Of a DNA stretch of 64,000 nt, positions 17,101 to 29,164 are shown one piece after another. Origin of the DNA: Cladopsammia gracilis (lineage: Eukaryota; Cnidaria; Anthozoa; Scleractinia; Dendrophylliidae); the NCBI GenBank assembly GCA_022457155.1, contig JAJGOT010000308.1:167501-231500 (forward strand), written 5' to 3'. The position numbers and the translations under genes are program-made. Every line of letters begins with the position of its first letter. The stretch's first letter is position 1. Below the pieces are notes generated by a model. It worked only from the letters and a program-made list of their open reading frames with translations, did not search any database and was not told where the DNA came from.

Positions 17101-18277
17101 GAGAAGAGGGATTGCATTTCGGGAAGAAGCCTTCATGAAATCTTATATTGATAAAAACACGAAATTGAGAATGGGCGCCAAGAATGCATTTGAAAAAGAT
17201 TTCTTCAAGTTAATGAACAATTCAGTTTTCGGGAAAACAATGGAGAATGTGCGAAAGAGAGTTTGCATTGAACTGGTGAAAGATGTTGAAAGAGCAGAGA
17301 AACTGGTGAATAAATCAAACTTTGCTGATTTGCAAATTTTCGATGAATTTCTGATTTCGATGAAGATGAGGAAAACTCAGATTGTTATGAATAAACCAGT
17401 TTATGTGGGAATGTCCATCCTGGATTTGTCGAAAACCTTGATGTATGACTTTCACTATAATTATGCGAAAAAAAAGTGGAAAGATCTCCAAGTTCCTTAC
17501 ACAGACACAGATTCGCTGGTTTATGAAATTGGAACAGATGATTTCTTTGCTGACATTGCAGAGGATGTGAAAGAGCGTTTCGACACAAATGACTTTCCCA
17601 AAGATCACCCCGCTGTTTTGAATGGATTGCCGATTGTGAAAGAAAACAAGAAAAAGATTGGGTTGATGAAAGATGAATGTGGTGGGAAAATGATGAAAGA
17701 GTTTGTGGCATTGAGACCAAAACTTTATGCTTTCCTGCTGGATGAAGGAAAGGAAGAAAAGAAAGCAAAAGGAGTGAAGAAATGCGTGATCAAAAAGCAG
17801 TTGCGGTTTGAAAACTTTGTGAAATGCTTGAAAGGAGAAGGAAATGAAATTCGAAAGCAAAATGTGATTCGAAGCAGACAACATCATCTTTTCACAGAAA
17901 CAATGGAGAAGATTGCGTTGTCTTCCAATGACGACAAGTTGGTGGTGTTGGAGAATGGAATTAACACGTTCGCAAGGGGGCATTGGAGATTGGGTGAAAG
18001 AAAGGAAGTGGAAGTGGAAGTGGAAGTGGAAGTGGAAGTTGAAAAAGAAAAGATTGAATTGAAAATGGGAAGAACGGAAGAAGATATTAAAGCAGAGCGG
18101 CTGGAGAAGAAACGAAAACAAATTGTTCGCTTCCTGAAAAAGAAGGAGAAATGCGGAGAACGTGTTGAGTTGTTCATTCTGGAGCACAAATTTCATGTGA
18201 AAGAAGATGTTCTGTTGGGAATGGGAATGAAAATTTTGAAAGGATGGCCAAGATATGTGGTGCAGGAAGAGGAATAG
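14193..18277 (+). pseudogene. POLB: protein-primed family B DNA polymerase, one frameshift
   Basis: Replicates the element from protein-linked ends. N-terminus: SAP/Rho-N-like helix pair (LRNWAREEGIAGFSQMSKAK, residues 5-25), then the Polinton block YIPLPKEVANK. A C2-HC zinc-finger-like motif lies near 402-426 and the 3'-5' exonuclease motif DFE near 456. A Cys/His cluster resembling endonuclease VII lies near 555-598 (CWLC, DHCHFTGKFRGAAHRSCN). Polymerase motifs are A (LDANNLYGW, 16781-16807), B (NNSVFGKT, near 17215) and C (YTDTDSL, near 17500). A one-base loss near 16132 shifts the frame between residues about 646 and 650. A (GAAGTG)n tract at 18004-18039 encodes Val-Glu repeats near the C-terminus. 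Confidence 0.9.
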
Positions 18278-18360
18278 ATTTTCCGAAATTCATTTTCCGG
18301 GAGAGATTTTGAAAATTATTTTCCGGAGTGGATTTTCCGGAATAGATTTTTCACTCTTAT

Positions 18361-18759
18361 AGTAGATAATAATCGCTGGTTCTGGTGGGATCCGAGGCCA
18401 CTTTAATTCGTATTCGAAATTGACGAAAAACATATTGCAATGGGTGAAACATGTTGATTGGTAAAATTGTGGGGAATTGAAGGGAACAATGGAGAAGTGA
18501 AACGTTGGAAATGTTTGTGGAGAATTGAGGGGATGTGAAACGTGGAGGATTGAGGGGATGTGAGAGACTGGAAGTTGTGTAGGAAATCATGGGAAAAAGT
18601 TAGAAGAGAAACGAGTGGACTTTTGGGGATGATGTTACGTGAGAAATGAGGGGAAGGAAGTTGAGAATGTTGTGCTGGATTGAAGAGAAAAATCAATGAT
18701 TTTTACGTTAAAATTAACGTGGCCGAGGATTGCACCAGAACCAGCGATTATTATCTACT
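18361..18759 (-). repeat. right terminal inverted repeat, Polinton copy 1
   Basis: Inverted match of 164-565. Outer end 18719-18759; its 41-nt terminal sequence recurs inverted at 18361-18401. Between the polymerase stop and the TIR (18278-18360) are short ATTTTCCGG(AG)TGG direct repeats. Confidence 0.9.
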
Positions 18760-18765
18760 TTTTAC
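18760..18765. repeat. 6-bp target site duplication, right of Polinton copy 1
   Basis: TTTTAC, identical to 158-163. Confidence 0.9.
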
Positions 18766-19725
18766 ACTCTATATAGTTTAACACTCAAAGAAAACAAAGT
18801 GCTCGTAGTCTAAACGAACGTCTCTGTAACAGGCTATTCTCTTCTAAAAATCACATCTTTCTTATTTCACCCACCACCCTTACCCCCCCCCCCCACCCCC
18901 CTCGCTCAAAAAATATTAAGACTTTTAACAAGAATTAACTTCAAATACCAATAAAATAAAAACCAATTCATTTCTAAAATTTAAAATAATCCATTTAATC
19001 CCTAATAGTTAGGAAACAGATGACACCACAACAGCATTAGATCATTCCTTCAACAACCATTGACAACTACCTAATTACTCCATTTAACAGAAAGACACAC
19101 ATCGCTAATCTAAAACCGGAAAAGGTAGATATTTCAGCCCACCCACAATTAAACAAGTTTCAACAAAATATTACAGATCATACAACATTTAATATCCAAT
19201 CTTAAACAATTTGTCAATTTGTCAACCCATCTCCTTAAATCGTAATTCATCTTTATTTTCTTTCAACTTACCAATTAAACAGACCTAGGCATTGTCTTAT
19301 CAAACATATCAATCAAAATATAAAAGGTATCTCCACAATACAATGCTCTTCCTTAAAACGATGTACACCTTTTCAGTTCAAAAACAAAAGAGAATAATCA
19401 CCCATTTTACCCGTCAAGCTGTAAATCAAATAATTAGACAAATTTTCAAACAACTACAAACAATGTCTCTCAAATAGACATACAGTATTCTCACGAATAA
19501 CCAGCATCACAACTACCCTTGGCTACAAGTATAAACGCAATGAAACTTCACCACACTTCGAACATAAATTCGCCTTTCGCGCTCCATCATAGTCCATCAT
19601 TTAATGTGAAGGCCGAAGAGAAACCCCGGGCAAGAGACAGCGGGGAGGACAGGACCATACTGCCGACAATTAAAGATAACGCCTATAGACAGTAGAAAAC
19701 CAATGTTTGAAACTCTTTTAACTCC
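18766..19725. other. AT-rich spacer, no gene seen
   Basis: Low-complexity A/T-rich sequence with a poly-C tract near 18884-18900. No coding or RNA signal is recognised. Confidence 0.5.
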
Positions 19726-20486
19726 TAATTCAGTCACACACTACAATTTTAGAATTTCTAACCATCACAAAAACAAAATTACCAAAAACGATATCCTATT
19801 TAACGACTGAGCATGACCTCAAAAACCCTAACGTATCGACCCGCACATAACTCATGATAACTATATAGTGTACAAAACGAACTCCCCCCTCCCCCCGGAA
19901 TATAACTGCAACGCTGCGGTGACCAAAACTTACGACATTCTATTCTAAATCACGCTAAACCATTCTACAAAGATCCAAGTCTTCTGCAATAATCAGCAGA
20001 AACTAAATTCTACTTTAAATTAAATTGACGTCTTTCTAAAAACTACATTTACCTCCATTGTCACACGCATGGCATTATTCCGTCCGCTTCTCCAACATCA
20101 AAGCTGTTTGATAATTCTTACATATCAAATCGTCACTATTCTATACTCTTTAAGCACGACTAAAGAATTTGAAAATCCAACAGAAATCGTCTACCAATGT
20201 ACGAACTACCCATTTCATTCACAATGGAAGACGAACAGTCGAAAGCCATTTTCAGAGAATATTCTCTACCATCATATCGCAGCGCCACGTGCATTTTTAA
20301 AACAATGTAAGCTGTCAAATTTGATCGTTAAAACAGCTCAGATGACATATCTGATCCACAACTCAAATGAAAAAGACGTTGTATACCCCAAGGAAAATAC
20401 TCCCATATAAAAATAACGGCTTCTTGTACGTTTTGGTGTCTCTGTTGAAATCAAGGAACTGTCGACTCTCCAATCTTCACAATTAA
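19726..20486. repeat. direct repeat, first copy (partner 22219-22769)
   Basis: Shares long near-identical stretches with 22219-22769, including the GAGCATGACCTCAAAAACCC region, the ACGCTAAACCATTCTACAAA region and an ATAAAAATAACGGCTTCT... end. The first copy has about 200 bp extra (about 20050-20255). The unit may be an LTR-like or split-repeat end of a degraded retroelement; nothing coding is convincing. Confidence 0.6.
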
Positions 20487-20863
20487 CCGAACTGAACTTC
20501 ACGAAAGAAACATATACATGACATGACAACAAATACCTTTCAGAAATACAAATTATTGACACTCTAAAATAGATATGCAAACCAAAACAACTCGTAAAAA
20601 CGATACAACTTTTCCCCCTTTCCGTTTGCCCTTTAATATAAATGTATCGTAACCGCAAAACCACACAACGGAGTCTCTATAAGCCTAAAAGTTAACTTGC
20701 CACAACAAATCAACTGCGAAGCCCACAAGACAGAGTCACGAAACCACTTGTTTCGTCTCCACGAAATCTAATTAAATTGGCACATTGTTAGCACGAAAAA
20801 TATGGGTGTGATGTAATGGTGCAAGCATGGGACTGCTAAAATAAACAGTTCTCAAATGACTAA
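20487..20863. other. non-coding spacer
   Basis: No gene or recognised repeat is seen. Confidence 0.4.
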
Positions 20864-22040
20864 ATACAGTCCTCTACTCTCACTTCAACAATGAATTCAC
20901 AGCTTTTTTTCCTTTCAAAAATATAACACGTGTTTTCTAAATCTTCTCGTTTCTTTCACCTTAAAAAAATCTCTAACTGTAATACTTACGCCGCCGACAG
21001 ATCAATTGAGAACGAATTCAACTCGAAATCCTTAATGATCACCTCCTTTACCCATCACAGCAAGTAAACAACCAGGGAGACTGACAAATGAAATGCGCGA
21101 AAAAGGAGTCCGTATAGTGAAACAGTTAAACAAGAAACCTCCAAGACATCGCCCGGAACCATTCTGATCTAAGAAACGGAAAAACCACACTCCCCTTGAA
21201 AACACCCCCCCCCCTCCCCCACCGCCCAGAACGATTTACAATACAGTCCTCTACTCTCACTTCAACAATGAATTCACAGCTTTTTTTTCTTTCAAAAATA
21301 TAACACGTGTTTTCTAAATCTTCTCGTTTCTTTCACCTTAAAAAATCTCTAACTGTAATACTTACGCCGCCGACAGATCAATTGAGAACGAATTCAACTC
21401 GAAATCCTTAATGATCACCTCCTTTACCCATCACAGCAAGTAAACAACCAGGGAGACTGACAAATGAAATGCGCGAAAAAGGAGTCCGTATAGTGAAACA
21501 GTTAAACAAGAAACCTCCAAGACATCGCCCGGAACCATTCTGATCTAAGAAACGGAAAAACCACACTCCCCTCGAAAACACCCCCCCCCCCCTCCCCCAC
21601 CGCCCAGAACGCAATAAACGATCTGAGTTTCAGTTTTACAATACAGTCCTCTACTCTCACTTCAACAATGAATTCACAGCTTTTTTTTCTTTCAAAAATA
21701 TAACACGTGTTTTCTAAATCTTCTCGTTTCTTTCACCTTAAAAAATCTCTAACTGTAATACTTACGCCGCCGACAGATCAATTGAGAACGAATTCAACTC
21801 GAAATCCTTAATGATCACCTCCTTTACCCATCACAGCAAGTAAACAACCAGGGAGACTGACAAATGAAATGCGCGAAAAAGGAGTCCGTATAGTGAAACA
21901 GTTAAACAAGAAACCTCCAAGACATCGCCCGGAACCATTCTGATCTAAGAAACGGAAAAACCACACTCCCCTTGAAAACACCCCCCCCCCCCCTCCCCCA
22001 CCGCCCAGAACGTAATAAACGATCTGAGTTTCAGTTTTAC
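20864..22040. repeat. tandem repeat, three units of 377-400 bp
   Basis: Units begin at 20864, 21241 and 21641 (ATACAGTCCTCTACTCTCAC). Units 2 and 3 are 400 bp and nearly identical. Unit 1 lacks about 23 bp containing AATAAACGATCTGAG. Each carries a poly-C run of varying length. A diverged partial unit lies near 25093-25190. Confidence 0.9.
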
Positions 22041-22218
22041 ACGATTAAACTAAACAGTTTGCAGAATAAAACAAACAGCATTTCTCTTTTCAGAGACAAA
22101 AAGAACGTCTCGTAATATACGTCAGAGAAAGTCATGAAAGAAGACGTATTGACAAACTTTCAAACTTTTACCTCTTCTTGTGCCACCAAGGTTCTCAAAC
22201 ATAACGAACTCCCCCCTT

Positions 22219-22769
22219 CCCCCCAATTCAGTCGCACACTACAGTTTTAGATTTTCTAACCATCACAAAACCAAAATTACCAAAAACGATACCCTATTTA
22301 ACGACTGAGCATGACCTCAAAAACCCTAACTTATCGACCCGCACATACCTATATAGTGTACAAAACGAACTCCTGCTCCCCCCGAGACATGACTGCAACG
22401 CTGCGTTTCCAAAACTTACAACATTCTGTTCTATATTACGCTAAACCATTCTACAAACATCCAAGTCTTCTGCAATAATCACCACGAACTAAATTCTACC
22501 TTAAATAAAATTGACGTCTTTCTATGTAGAATATTCTCTACCATCATATGGCAGCGCCACGTGCATTTTTAAAACAATGTAAGCTGTCAAATTTTATCGT
22601 TAAAACCGCTCCAGAACCGCTCAGATGACATATCTGATCCACAACTCAAATGAAATAGATGTTGTATATTTCAGTGAAAATATACTTTTATATAAAAATA
22701 ACGGCTTCTCGTACCTTTTGGTGTCTCTATTGAAATCAAGGCACTCTCGACTCTCGAATCTTCACACTT
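22219..22769. repeat. direct repeat, second copy (partner 19726-20486)
   Basis: See the partner repeat. The two copies enclose the 3x tandem array. Confidence 0.6.
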
Positions 22770-23280
22770 CACTCTTCGAATCTTTGTGGAGCTAGGATAA
22801 ACCTCCGTTGCTTTATAATAGCGTTTGATTTGGCATCCAACAGATGATCTGCAGCATAATTGCTGTTTTGTAAATCTCACGGATGCTAGTAAATTCTTGA
22901 GTCCTTTCCTTAAGCAAAGAATGAACACAACTTAATGTCTTTAAAGAAATAAAAATAAAGAAATAAAATAATTCTTACGGCTCTGGACAGCATGATATCC
23001 TCCTATCAATCTGAGAGATAATCCGCCGAGATCAAAGGTTTATATCATCGAAGAGAACAAATTCTTAACTGTGATCTAAAGGCGCGATCCTCTCTGAACT
23101 CTTACTGGGAAAGCTTTATACTTTAGGCTTTTAAAACACTTTTTTGCAACGAGTGGGAGTCGTGTTTAGCCTGTCCTTTTTTATACCACCTAACTGGGAG
23201 ATTCTGAGGGAGGGGGCATTTTTTCCCTTTCTTGTTTGAGTTTTTTTAGGGAATTTTTTTTTCTTTTTTGAGTTTTTTTG
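22770..23280. other. non-coding spacer
   Basis: T-rich in its right part; no coding signal. Confidence 0.4.
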
Positions 23281-23368
23281 AGGGATCCTAACTGGGATCC
23301 TAACTCGGATCCTAACTCGGATCCTAACTCGAATCCTAACTCAGATCCTAACTCGGATCCTAACTCGA
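23281..23368. repeat. 13-bp minisatellite (GGATCCTAACTCG)n
   Basis: About seven tandem, slightly variant units, each with a BamHI-like GGATCC or its variant. Confidence 0.9.
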
Positions 23369-23559
23369 GAAATAGCTAACCTCGACTGAATCGTTACACG
23401 GGAAGGGACAACAAACAGAACTTTGGAGAGAACGAACGAGCATCCATAGGATGAAAAAACCCCATAGCGCTCGCTACGAAAAGACAGAGGAAAAATCCCG
23501 GCCTCATAAACAATTCTCTTCAACCTGCCGGGCTCAATCGAAACAAAACTTCACAGTAA

Positions 23560-24411
23560 TTTTAAATCCTAAATGACTGAGAAACTGACAGCCGTGATAG
23601 ATATTGTCTTTGGCATAGCCATCTTTGGCATTTTAACTCGCCCATCGACCGCGACGCTTAAAAAATATATCGTGAATGCCAGCGTTCGCTGCAGCAGTGG
23701 CCCCTCCGGCTCTAAGTCTGTGAACACCGATAATGAAAACGTCTATAAACTCTCTAAAAGCGTCCTTGATAAACTCCCTCGTTCTTGTGTAGTTAATCCC
23801 CTGGCATCGAACTTTCCCTAAGACCTTGGGTTGGCAAGGGCTCTGAACAGCGGTAAATCTTCAGAGAGATCAATATGCGCAGCTGCGATGTATTGTTCCA
23901 AGGCCTTCACAGGACAAATCGGAAGGTCTGTCGTTACAATCGCAATCCACGCCCCATCACGAAACTGGTCAGTCTTTGACGATTCTAGAAATATGGAAAC
24001 ATAAGGGGAAAAACTTAGTATCACAAGCTCTTAGAACGCATAACTCAGTGAAACGGAAAAATCCGCCAAAACCCTGTAGAGGACATTAAGCGCCGAAGAA
24101 GAGGAACTGACTTCATTTAGCAGGCACTGCAGCTAAACGGCAAATTGAAAAGGGTTGACAGGCAGGTAACAGATGTGATTAGACGAAGCCCACTGTTTCC
24201 ATCTTTTGAAACCTCCTAGGTACGAACACACAGTACCATGCGCTCTAGAAGCGAGGACGGTTCCTTGAACCAAGCTGGCCGGCAACGGCTGAAAAATGTA
24301 GAGGAACTGAGGCGAAAAACGCCCTCCACATCTCAGAGCGACATACATCTGCAAACAGAAAAGCACTAACAAAAACATAAAATATTGCATTCGAAAACTC
24401 CTCGTGCGCAT
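23560..24411 (-). pseudogene. tyrosine recombinase remnant (DIRS/Ngaro/Crypton type)
   Basis: Pieces in order on the minus strand: an N-terminal core-binding segment (SYLGGFKRWKQWASSNHICY, about 24220-24150); a segment SSKTDQFRDGAW then CPVKALEQYI and PLFRAL (23985-23830); and a C-terminal RRGRWAS...AKDGYAKDNI box (about 23660-23590), a typical C-terminal box of these recombinases. In-frame stops and frame changes separate them, so it is dead. Ngaro/DIRS retroelements use such recombinases instead of an integrase. Confidence 0.65.
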
Positions 24412-24439
24412 TTCGTCCCTAAGATTCGAACTAAAATGG

Positions 24440-24890
24440 CCCCTTACTGACCGGGCACAGATGGCCTCTTACTGACTGGCCACAGATGGTCCCTGTCTAA
24501 CTGGACACAGGGCAAAGATGGTCCCTTACTGTCTAAGCACAGATGGTCCCACACTCTTTAGCCACAGATGGTCCCTTAGTGACTGGCCACAGATGGTCCC
24601 ACGCCCTCTCGTCACAGATCGTCCCTTAGTGTCTGGACACAAATATGTCCTTGGATTTTCTTTTCCTCTCTTTTATAGGCACTGATGTTCCCTAACAGAC
24701 TGGACACAGGGCACAGATGGTCCCTTACTGACTGGGCACAGATGGTCCCTGACAAACTGAACACAAAAATGTGCTTGAATTTTCTTTTTTTTTAATGGGC
24801 ACAGATGGTCCCTTACTGTTAATGGTCCCACACTATCTGCGCACGGACGGTCCCTTAGTGATTGTGCACAATTGGCCTCTCTCTGGGTGG
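24440..24890. repeat. CACAGATGGTCCC minisatellite
   Basis: Irregular tandem units of about 28-35 bp built on CACAGATGGTCCCTTACTGA, more than ten copies, interrupted once by a T-rich stretch near 24655. Confidence 0.85.
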
Positions 24891-24904
24891 ACACAAAATA
24901 AATC

Positions 24905-24960
24905 CTGAATTGAAATAAAGTAAATAAAATAAATAAATATAAATAAATAAATAAATAAAA
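24905..24960. repeat. (AAAT)n microsatellite
   Basis: AATAAATAAATAAAT-type run following the minisatellite. Confidence 0.9.
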
Positions 24961-25232
24961 GTCAACCGCCTCCAGCGAAGAGCACCAAGAGAACGAATTA
25001 ACATACGACAACTCCTAAAATACACTTACCTAAACCCTTGATACTACATAACGACAAGAGCATATTTTTCAGCTAATTTATTCAAAAACGCAGAAAAATC
25101 TTATCCTCTAGTCTCAATTCCACAATGAATTGACAGCTCTGACACGCGTTTCTAAATCTTCTCGCTTCTTGCACCTTAAAAAAACTCTAGCTGTAATCTA
25201 ACGCATTAACGAGATGGCTTTAAGAGCCCTTT

Positions 25233-25660
25233 GATCAGATCTGGTGTGCTCAAAAGTGAGATTTTGCCAAACGATGCTCCACACAGCCCGAAACGTACGT
25301 TTTGTGCACATTTCATAGAAATGTCACTGATTTTGTGGCGATTTGAGGCCAGAACGACGATTTTCAGATCTGGTGTGCTCCAAAGTCAAGTTTTGCCAAA
25401 ACTTGCTCCGAACGGCCCAAAACGTGCGTTTTGTTCACTTTTCATAGAAATCGCACTGTTTTCCAGATTTGGCGATGATTTGAGGCCAGTACGAAGATTT
25501 TGAGATCTGGTGTGCGGAAAAGTGAGATTTAGCCAAAACTTGCTCCGCAAGGCCCCAAACGTATGTTTCGCGCACTTTTGTTAGAAATGCCACTGTTTCC
25601 CCGATTTGGCGTAGATTTGAGACCAGGACGAAGATTTCATTTCAGATCTGCTTTGCGGAA
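25233..25660. repeat. ~137-bp satellite array, block 1
   Basis: Just over three diverged units starting GATCTGGTGTGCTCAAAAGT and containing TTTTGCCAAAACTTGCTCCG and CACTTTTCATAGAAAT. The same family occurs at 33172-33458, 60733-61085 and 63673-63757. Confidence 0.85.
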
Positions 25661-25673
25661 AAATGAGATTTTA

Positions 25674-26530
25674 AAATATACAACTTCGTTGGATAAAAAG
25701 ATCCTATAGTTCAAAACAAAAGTAGTAGTTTGAAGATAAAGCGCAGGATTGAAAGGATTGAAGTGGATTACAGTTTATCTGGAAATCAAAGTTGCCTTTG
25801 TTTGCTGGAGAGACAGTGTCAATCGTGACACTTATCTGAAACCAAAATGCGTGCCTTATAATGGCTCAGTCTATTTTGAGCTACTTTACATCGTTGCACT
25901 AGCTTAGCTAATGTTGGTAAGATGGAAAAATAAATTGTTTGTTTGTCATAACTTCTGAGACATTTGTTGGCTCCTAGGAGAAAAAATACGGAGCCTCTTC
26001 GTCAATTTTTCGGGAATTTTCATTTTAGCCGTCGCACTTCGTGAATACTTTGCGTAAATGCATAGTAATTACACTGTCCCGCCGAAATAGCAAAATGTCG
26101 CTTAACTTTTTTCCACGTTATATCGCCAAATGGCACAAAATATACAACTTAGTTGGATAAAAAGATCCTATAGTACGAAACAAAAGTAGAAGTTTAGACA
26201 TAAAGCGCAGGATTACAAGGATTGAAGTGGATTCCAGTTTTGCTTGATGTCAAAGTTACCTTTGTTTCCTGGAGAGGCAGTGTCAATCGTGACATTTATC
26301 TGAATTCAAAATGCGTGCGTTATAACGGCTCAGTCTATTTTGAGCCGCTTTACTTCGTTACATTTGCTTAGTTAATGTTTGTAAGATGGGAAAATAAATC
26401 GTTTGTTTGTCATAGCTTATGAGACATTTGTTGGTTCGTAGGAGAAAAGTTACGGAGCCTCTTGGTCAATATTTCTGGTATTTTTGGTTTTAGCAGTCGC
26501 TCTTCGTGAATACTCTTCGTAAATGCACAC
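25674..26530. repeat. ~460-bp tandem duplication, two diverged units
   Basis: Units begin AAAATATACAACTT(C/A)GTTGG at 25674 and about 26137 and run to a CTTCGTGAATACT(T) segment. Both contain AGACAGTGTCAATCGTGACA-like and GCTCAGTCTATTTTGAGC segments (the latter part-palindromic). Non-coding. Confidence 0.8.
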
Positions 26531-26680
26531 TGATGTTTTTATTACAAATAGTAAATACAATGTTTTGCAATACAATGAAAAACGAAAGCAAAAGAGAATA
26601 ACAATTACGATACATATGCAAAAAGAGAAGAAAAATAATATATTAATTGAAAGAAAGTACAATATAGGTTAAAAGATAAT

Positions 26681-26792
26681 TTGTTCTCTAATCACTCTGC
26701 AGTGAAACGAGAACAAATCATTTTCACTCTAAATATCACACACTAAGGCAAGAATCAGGAATAGGCATCTCGTTTATTGATAGCTGGACTAT
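26681..26792 (-). repeat. Ngaro split direct repeat B2
   Basis: 112 bp matching 27227-27338 base for base as far as I can compare. Confidence 0.85.
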
Positions 26793-27066
26793 ATAAAAGT
26801 TCACGGGCAATGTACAAGCATACTGTAATCGTTCAACAAATAATGAGGACAATTGCCAATTATCCAAAGCTATTCGATGAGCTAATATAATTTACATTTC
26901 ACACGAATAGAAAATTTACATACAACAAACGTAAAAAACTTCGGTCTCAGTTACCTAAAGTAGCTGAACTAAAATTAACTGGTTATTTTCTCTTAAAGAC
27001 GTACAACATAAGCCTTCATGTCCAAGTATAATGTATCTGATTACAAACAATAACAAAATTAAAGAA

Positions 27067-27226
27067 AATTTACAGAAACGTAGCGAGAGATGCCGTCGAG
27101 TGACCTTGAAAACTGCGAAAACACCTTATATACCTATTAATAACAAATAGTCACGCACGCTGTAATACCGACACCTTCGTACAAGCACTAAAACAAGCGT
27201 GCATTCCTTAACGTGAGAAAATACAT
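27067..27226 (-). repeat. Ngaro split direct repeat A2
   Basis: 160 bp matching 31609-31768. Confidence 0.85.
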
Positions 27227-27338
27227 TTGTTCTCTAATCACTCTGCAGTGAAACGAGAACAAATCATTTTCACTCTAAATATCACACACTAAGGCAAGAA
27301 TCAGGAATAGGCATCTCGTTTATTGATAGCTGGACTAT
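27227..27338 (-). repeat. Ngaro split direct repeat B1
   Basis: Contiguous with A2; partner of B2. Confidence 0.85.
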
Positions 27339-27429
27339 CAATTCCATAATCGAACATAAAGAAAGAGAATGAAGGAACAAAAATCCTAAAGTTCCAAACT
27401 TTAGAGACTAAAAGCAACGCCGAAGTTAT

Positions 27430-28250
27430 CGTTAATATAGCCATCCTTAGCTAATTTGTCTTAGCGCCAACGACCATGGCGTTTAAGTGACCTATCATAA
27501 ACACCTGCGTTAGCAGCGGCAGTAGCGCCTCGTAATGTGAAACTATTTGAGTAGGAAAACCTAATTGACAAAATGCATCCAATACTACTATACCTCCCGG
27601 GCGCGGGTATATGAGATACCCGTGCTCCTTAAAGTATAAGAAGCTTTAGACCTTACAAAATGTAATGTACGAAAAAACTTAAGTGAAATGATAAATCAAT
27701 ACCAGCAGCCTGAACATATCTATTGAACAAGTTATATGGCCAGTCGTGGTCAGTGGAACAACATTCCATTTCTATAATATAATTCTTGCCCTTAGAAATA
27801 AACAGCTCAACATATTTATCGTCGGAAAACTTAACATCTCAACAGCGTAAATAAGCTAGTTCATTAAACTGCGTAAAAGCCAGCGTAACTGTCACACAAA
27901 TAGTGGTAGTGCGTAAGTCAGACAAACTAGCGTTAACTGATGCAAACTTTCACATATATTAAATATCATATCGGGAATGACAGGGCTAGGGTCTTTTTTA
28001 ACTATCGGTTAAGACTATTTTTAGCTGATTCGCAACTAAATAATCGGCAAAGGTTATGCGCCAAGCGAATACCGTACAGCGGCTTCTAAAGCTGAGTACG
28101 ATGAATTACTTTGAAGAAAGGACTCTAAATAAGTAGCAACAGACGAATACTTAGATGGAAGAACGCTAATTTCCTTATAGCTAGCACCCCAAACTCTAAA
28201 CTTTTCAAAAGCTCTTGAATAACGCTCAGTAGTGGAATCCGCTTCTGCTC
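27430..28250 (-). pseudogene. Ngaro tyrosine recombinase, decayed
   Basis: The N-terminal part near 28220-28060 reads YSRAF..KF..WGASYKEI, then ATYLESFLQSNSSYSALEAA. The C-terminal box near 27500-27430 reads LKRHGRWR followed by AKDGYINDNF. It lies between RNase H and the B1 repeat, as expected for Ngaro. Frame changes and stops interrupt it. Confidence 0.6.
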
Positions 28251-28407
28251 CTAAAACAGCGTAAAGGTAAACAACTTGCCAATCGACAAAGAACGACCCA
28301 CGAATGTCGATAAAGCCCTAGCACCTGTAATAAACAAACAAAGAGAAAAATAAGTACAAAACCCACCTCTGCAATAATTATGGCGTATACATACATACCT
28401 ATGTCAT

Positions 28408-28560
28408 AAAACAAAGGTCCCAGTGGACCAAACAAAGTCCCAGTGGACCAAACAAAGTCCCAGTGGACTAATATATTTCCAAAATGTAAACAAATCAATA
28501 ATGAAAAACAGACAATGTGTATCGATACGTATCAAAGTCCCAGTGGACTAATGAGATACT
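28408..28560. repeat. 20-bp minisatellite (CAAAGTCCCAGTGGACCAAA)
   Basis: Several units CAAAGTCCCAGTGGAC(C/T)AA between 28408 and 28550, with further CCCAGTGGA copies near 28573 and 28620. It lies inside the Ngaro element between RNase H and recombinase. Confidence 0.8.
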
Positions 28561-28864
28561 AATACAAAATGCACATCCCAGTGGAAACAATGAATGGGGC
28601 AATACAACACTGTCCAAGACCCAGTGGACTAATGAAGTTTTGGTGCCATCAAATTTCAAAAAACAAGTAACACTGGAGTACAAAAAGAAGACGAGCCAAA
28701 ACAAGTTTCTTTGTTTGCCCCTTGAACAAAAACATCGCTCCCATTTTAGAGGAACAAAATATCCACAACAAAAAACTCTTAAACGCGCCGCTTTCCTGCA
28801 TAAGATATGCCCAGAACACTGACGAAGGCCAGTACGAGACAATCAAACACCACGAGTCTGACAA

Positions 28865-29164
28865 TTAAGAAAATGCATAAGGACGTGAGGAATTAAATAT
28901 AACAAGGAAACAAGCCAACTGTTTTTCCCCCCGACCCCAGTCAAAAGCTACAGAATCTACACCCAAACTCCCAGGTTGAAAAAAAAACAATAAATAAAAC
29001 CTAGGAACTTTAGCGTTAACAAATTGACAAAACAATCGACTGTACAAGGCCCCAGATGGAATCCACCGCCCGAAAATAAGAACGTTAACACTCCAATCGT
29101 CAAAATCGACAATTTTACTCAAATAGTCTGCAATTTCATTCTCTAAACGCGGGATCCACTCCAT
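28865..29164 (-). pseudogene. Ngaro RNase H / downstream domain remnant
   Basis: Open frame MEWIPRLENEIADYLSKIVD then DDWSVN. The WIPR..N..ADYLS(R/K)..D.DDW pattern is characteristic of the segment after RNase H in DIRS/Ngaro polyproteins. The frame degrades after about residue 75. Confidence 0.65.

Larger units (their letters stand above)
164..18759 (+). mobile_element. Polinton/Maverick DNA transposon, copy 1 (18.6 kb)
   Basis: A complete element bounded by inverted repeats and a 6-bp target duplication. It encodes the diagnostic Polinton set: protein-primed PolB, retroviral-type integrase with chromodomain, adenain-like protease, packaging ATPase, hexon-like major capsid and penton-like minor capsid proteins. 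Size falls in the usual 15-20 kb range. The left terminal base is G where the other three ends read A (AGTAGAT). The VLTF3-like gene, fibre gene and polymerase are interrupted, so the copy is probably not autonomous. Confidence 0.95.

Noticed and set aside
17315..18196. Minus-strand frame of 293 codons
   Set aside because: Antisense shadow of the polymerase; Phe/His/Ser-rich with no motifs.
23573..23821. Plus-strand 82-codon frame
   Set aside because: Antisense of the tyrosine-recombinase C-terminal box, which has recognisable motifs on the minus strand.
24440..24890. Possible CRISPR array
   Set aside because: Units are irregular and there are no unique spacers of constant length; it is a minisatellite in an animal-type genome.
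25233..25503. 90-codon frame in the satellite
   Set aside because: A byproduct of the 137-bp tandem repeat; the same translated phrases occur at every satellite block on both strands.
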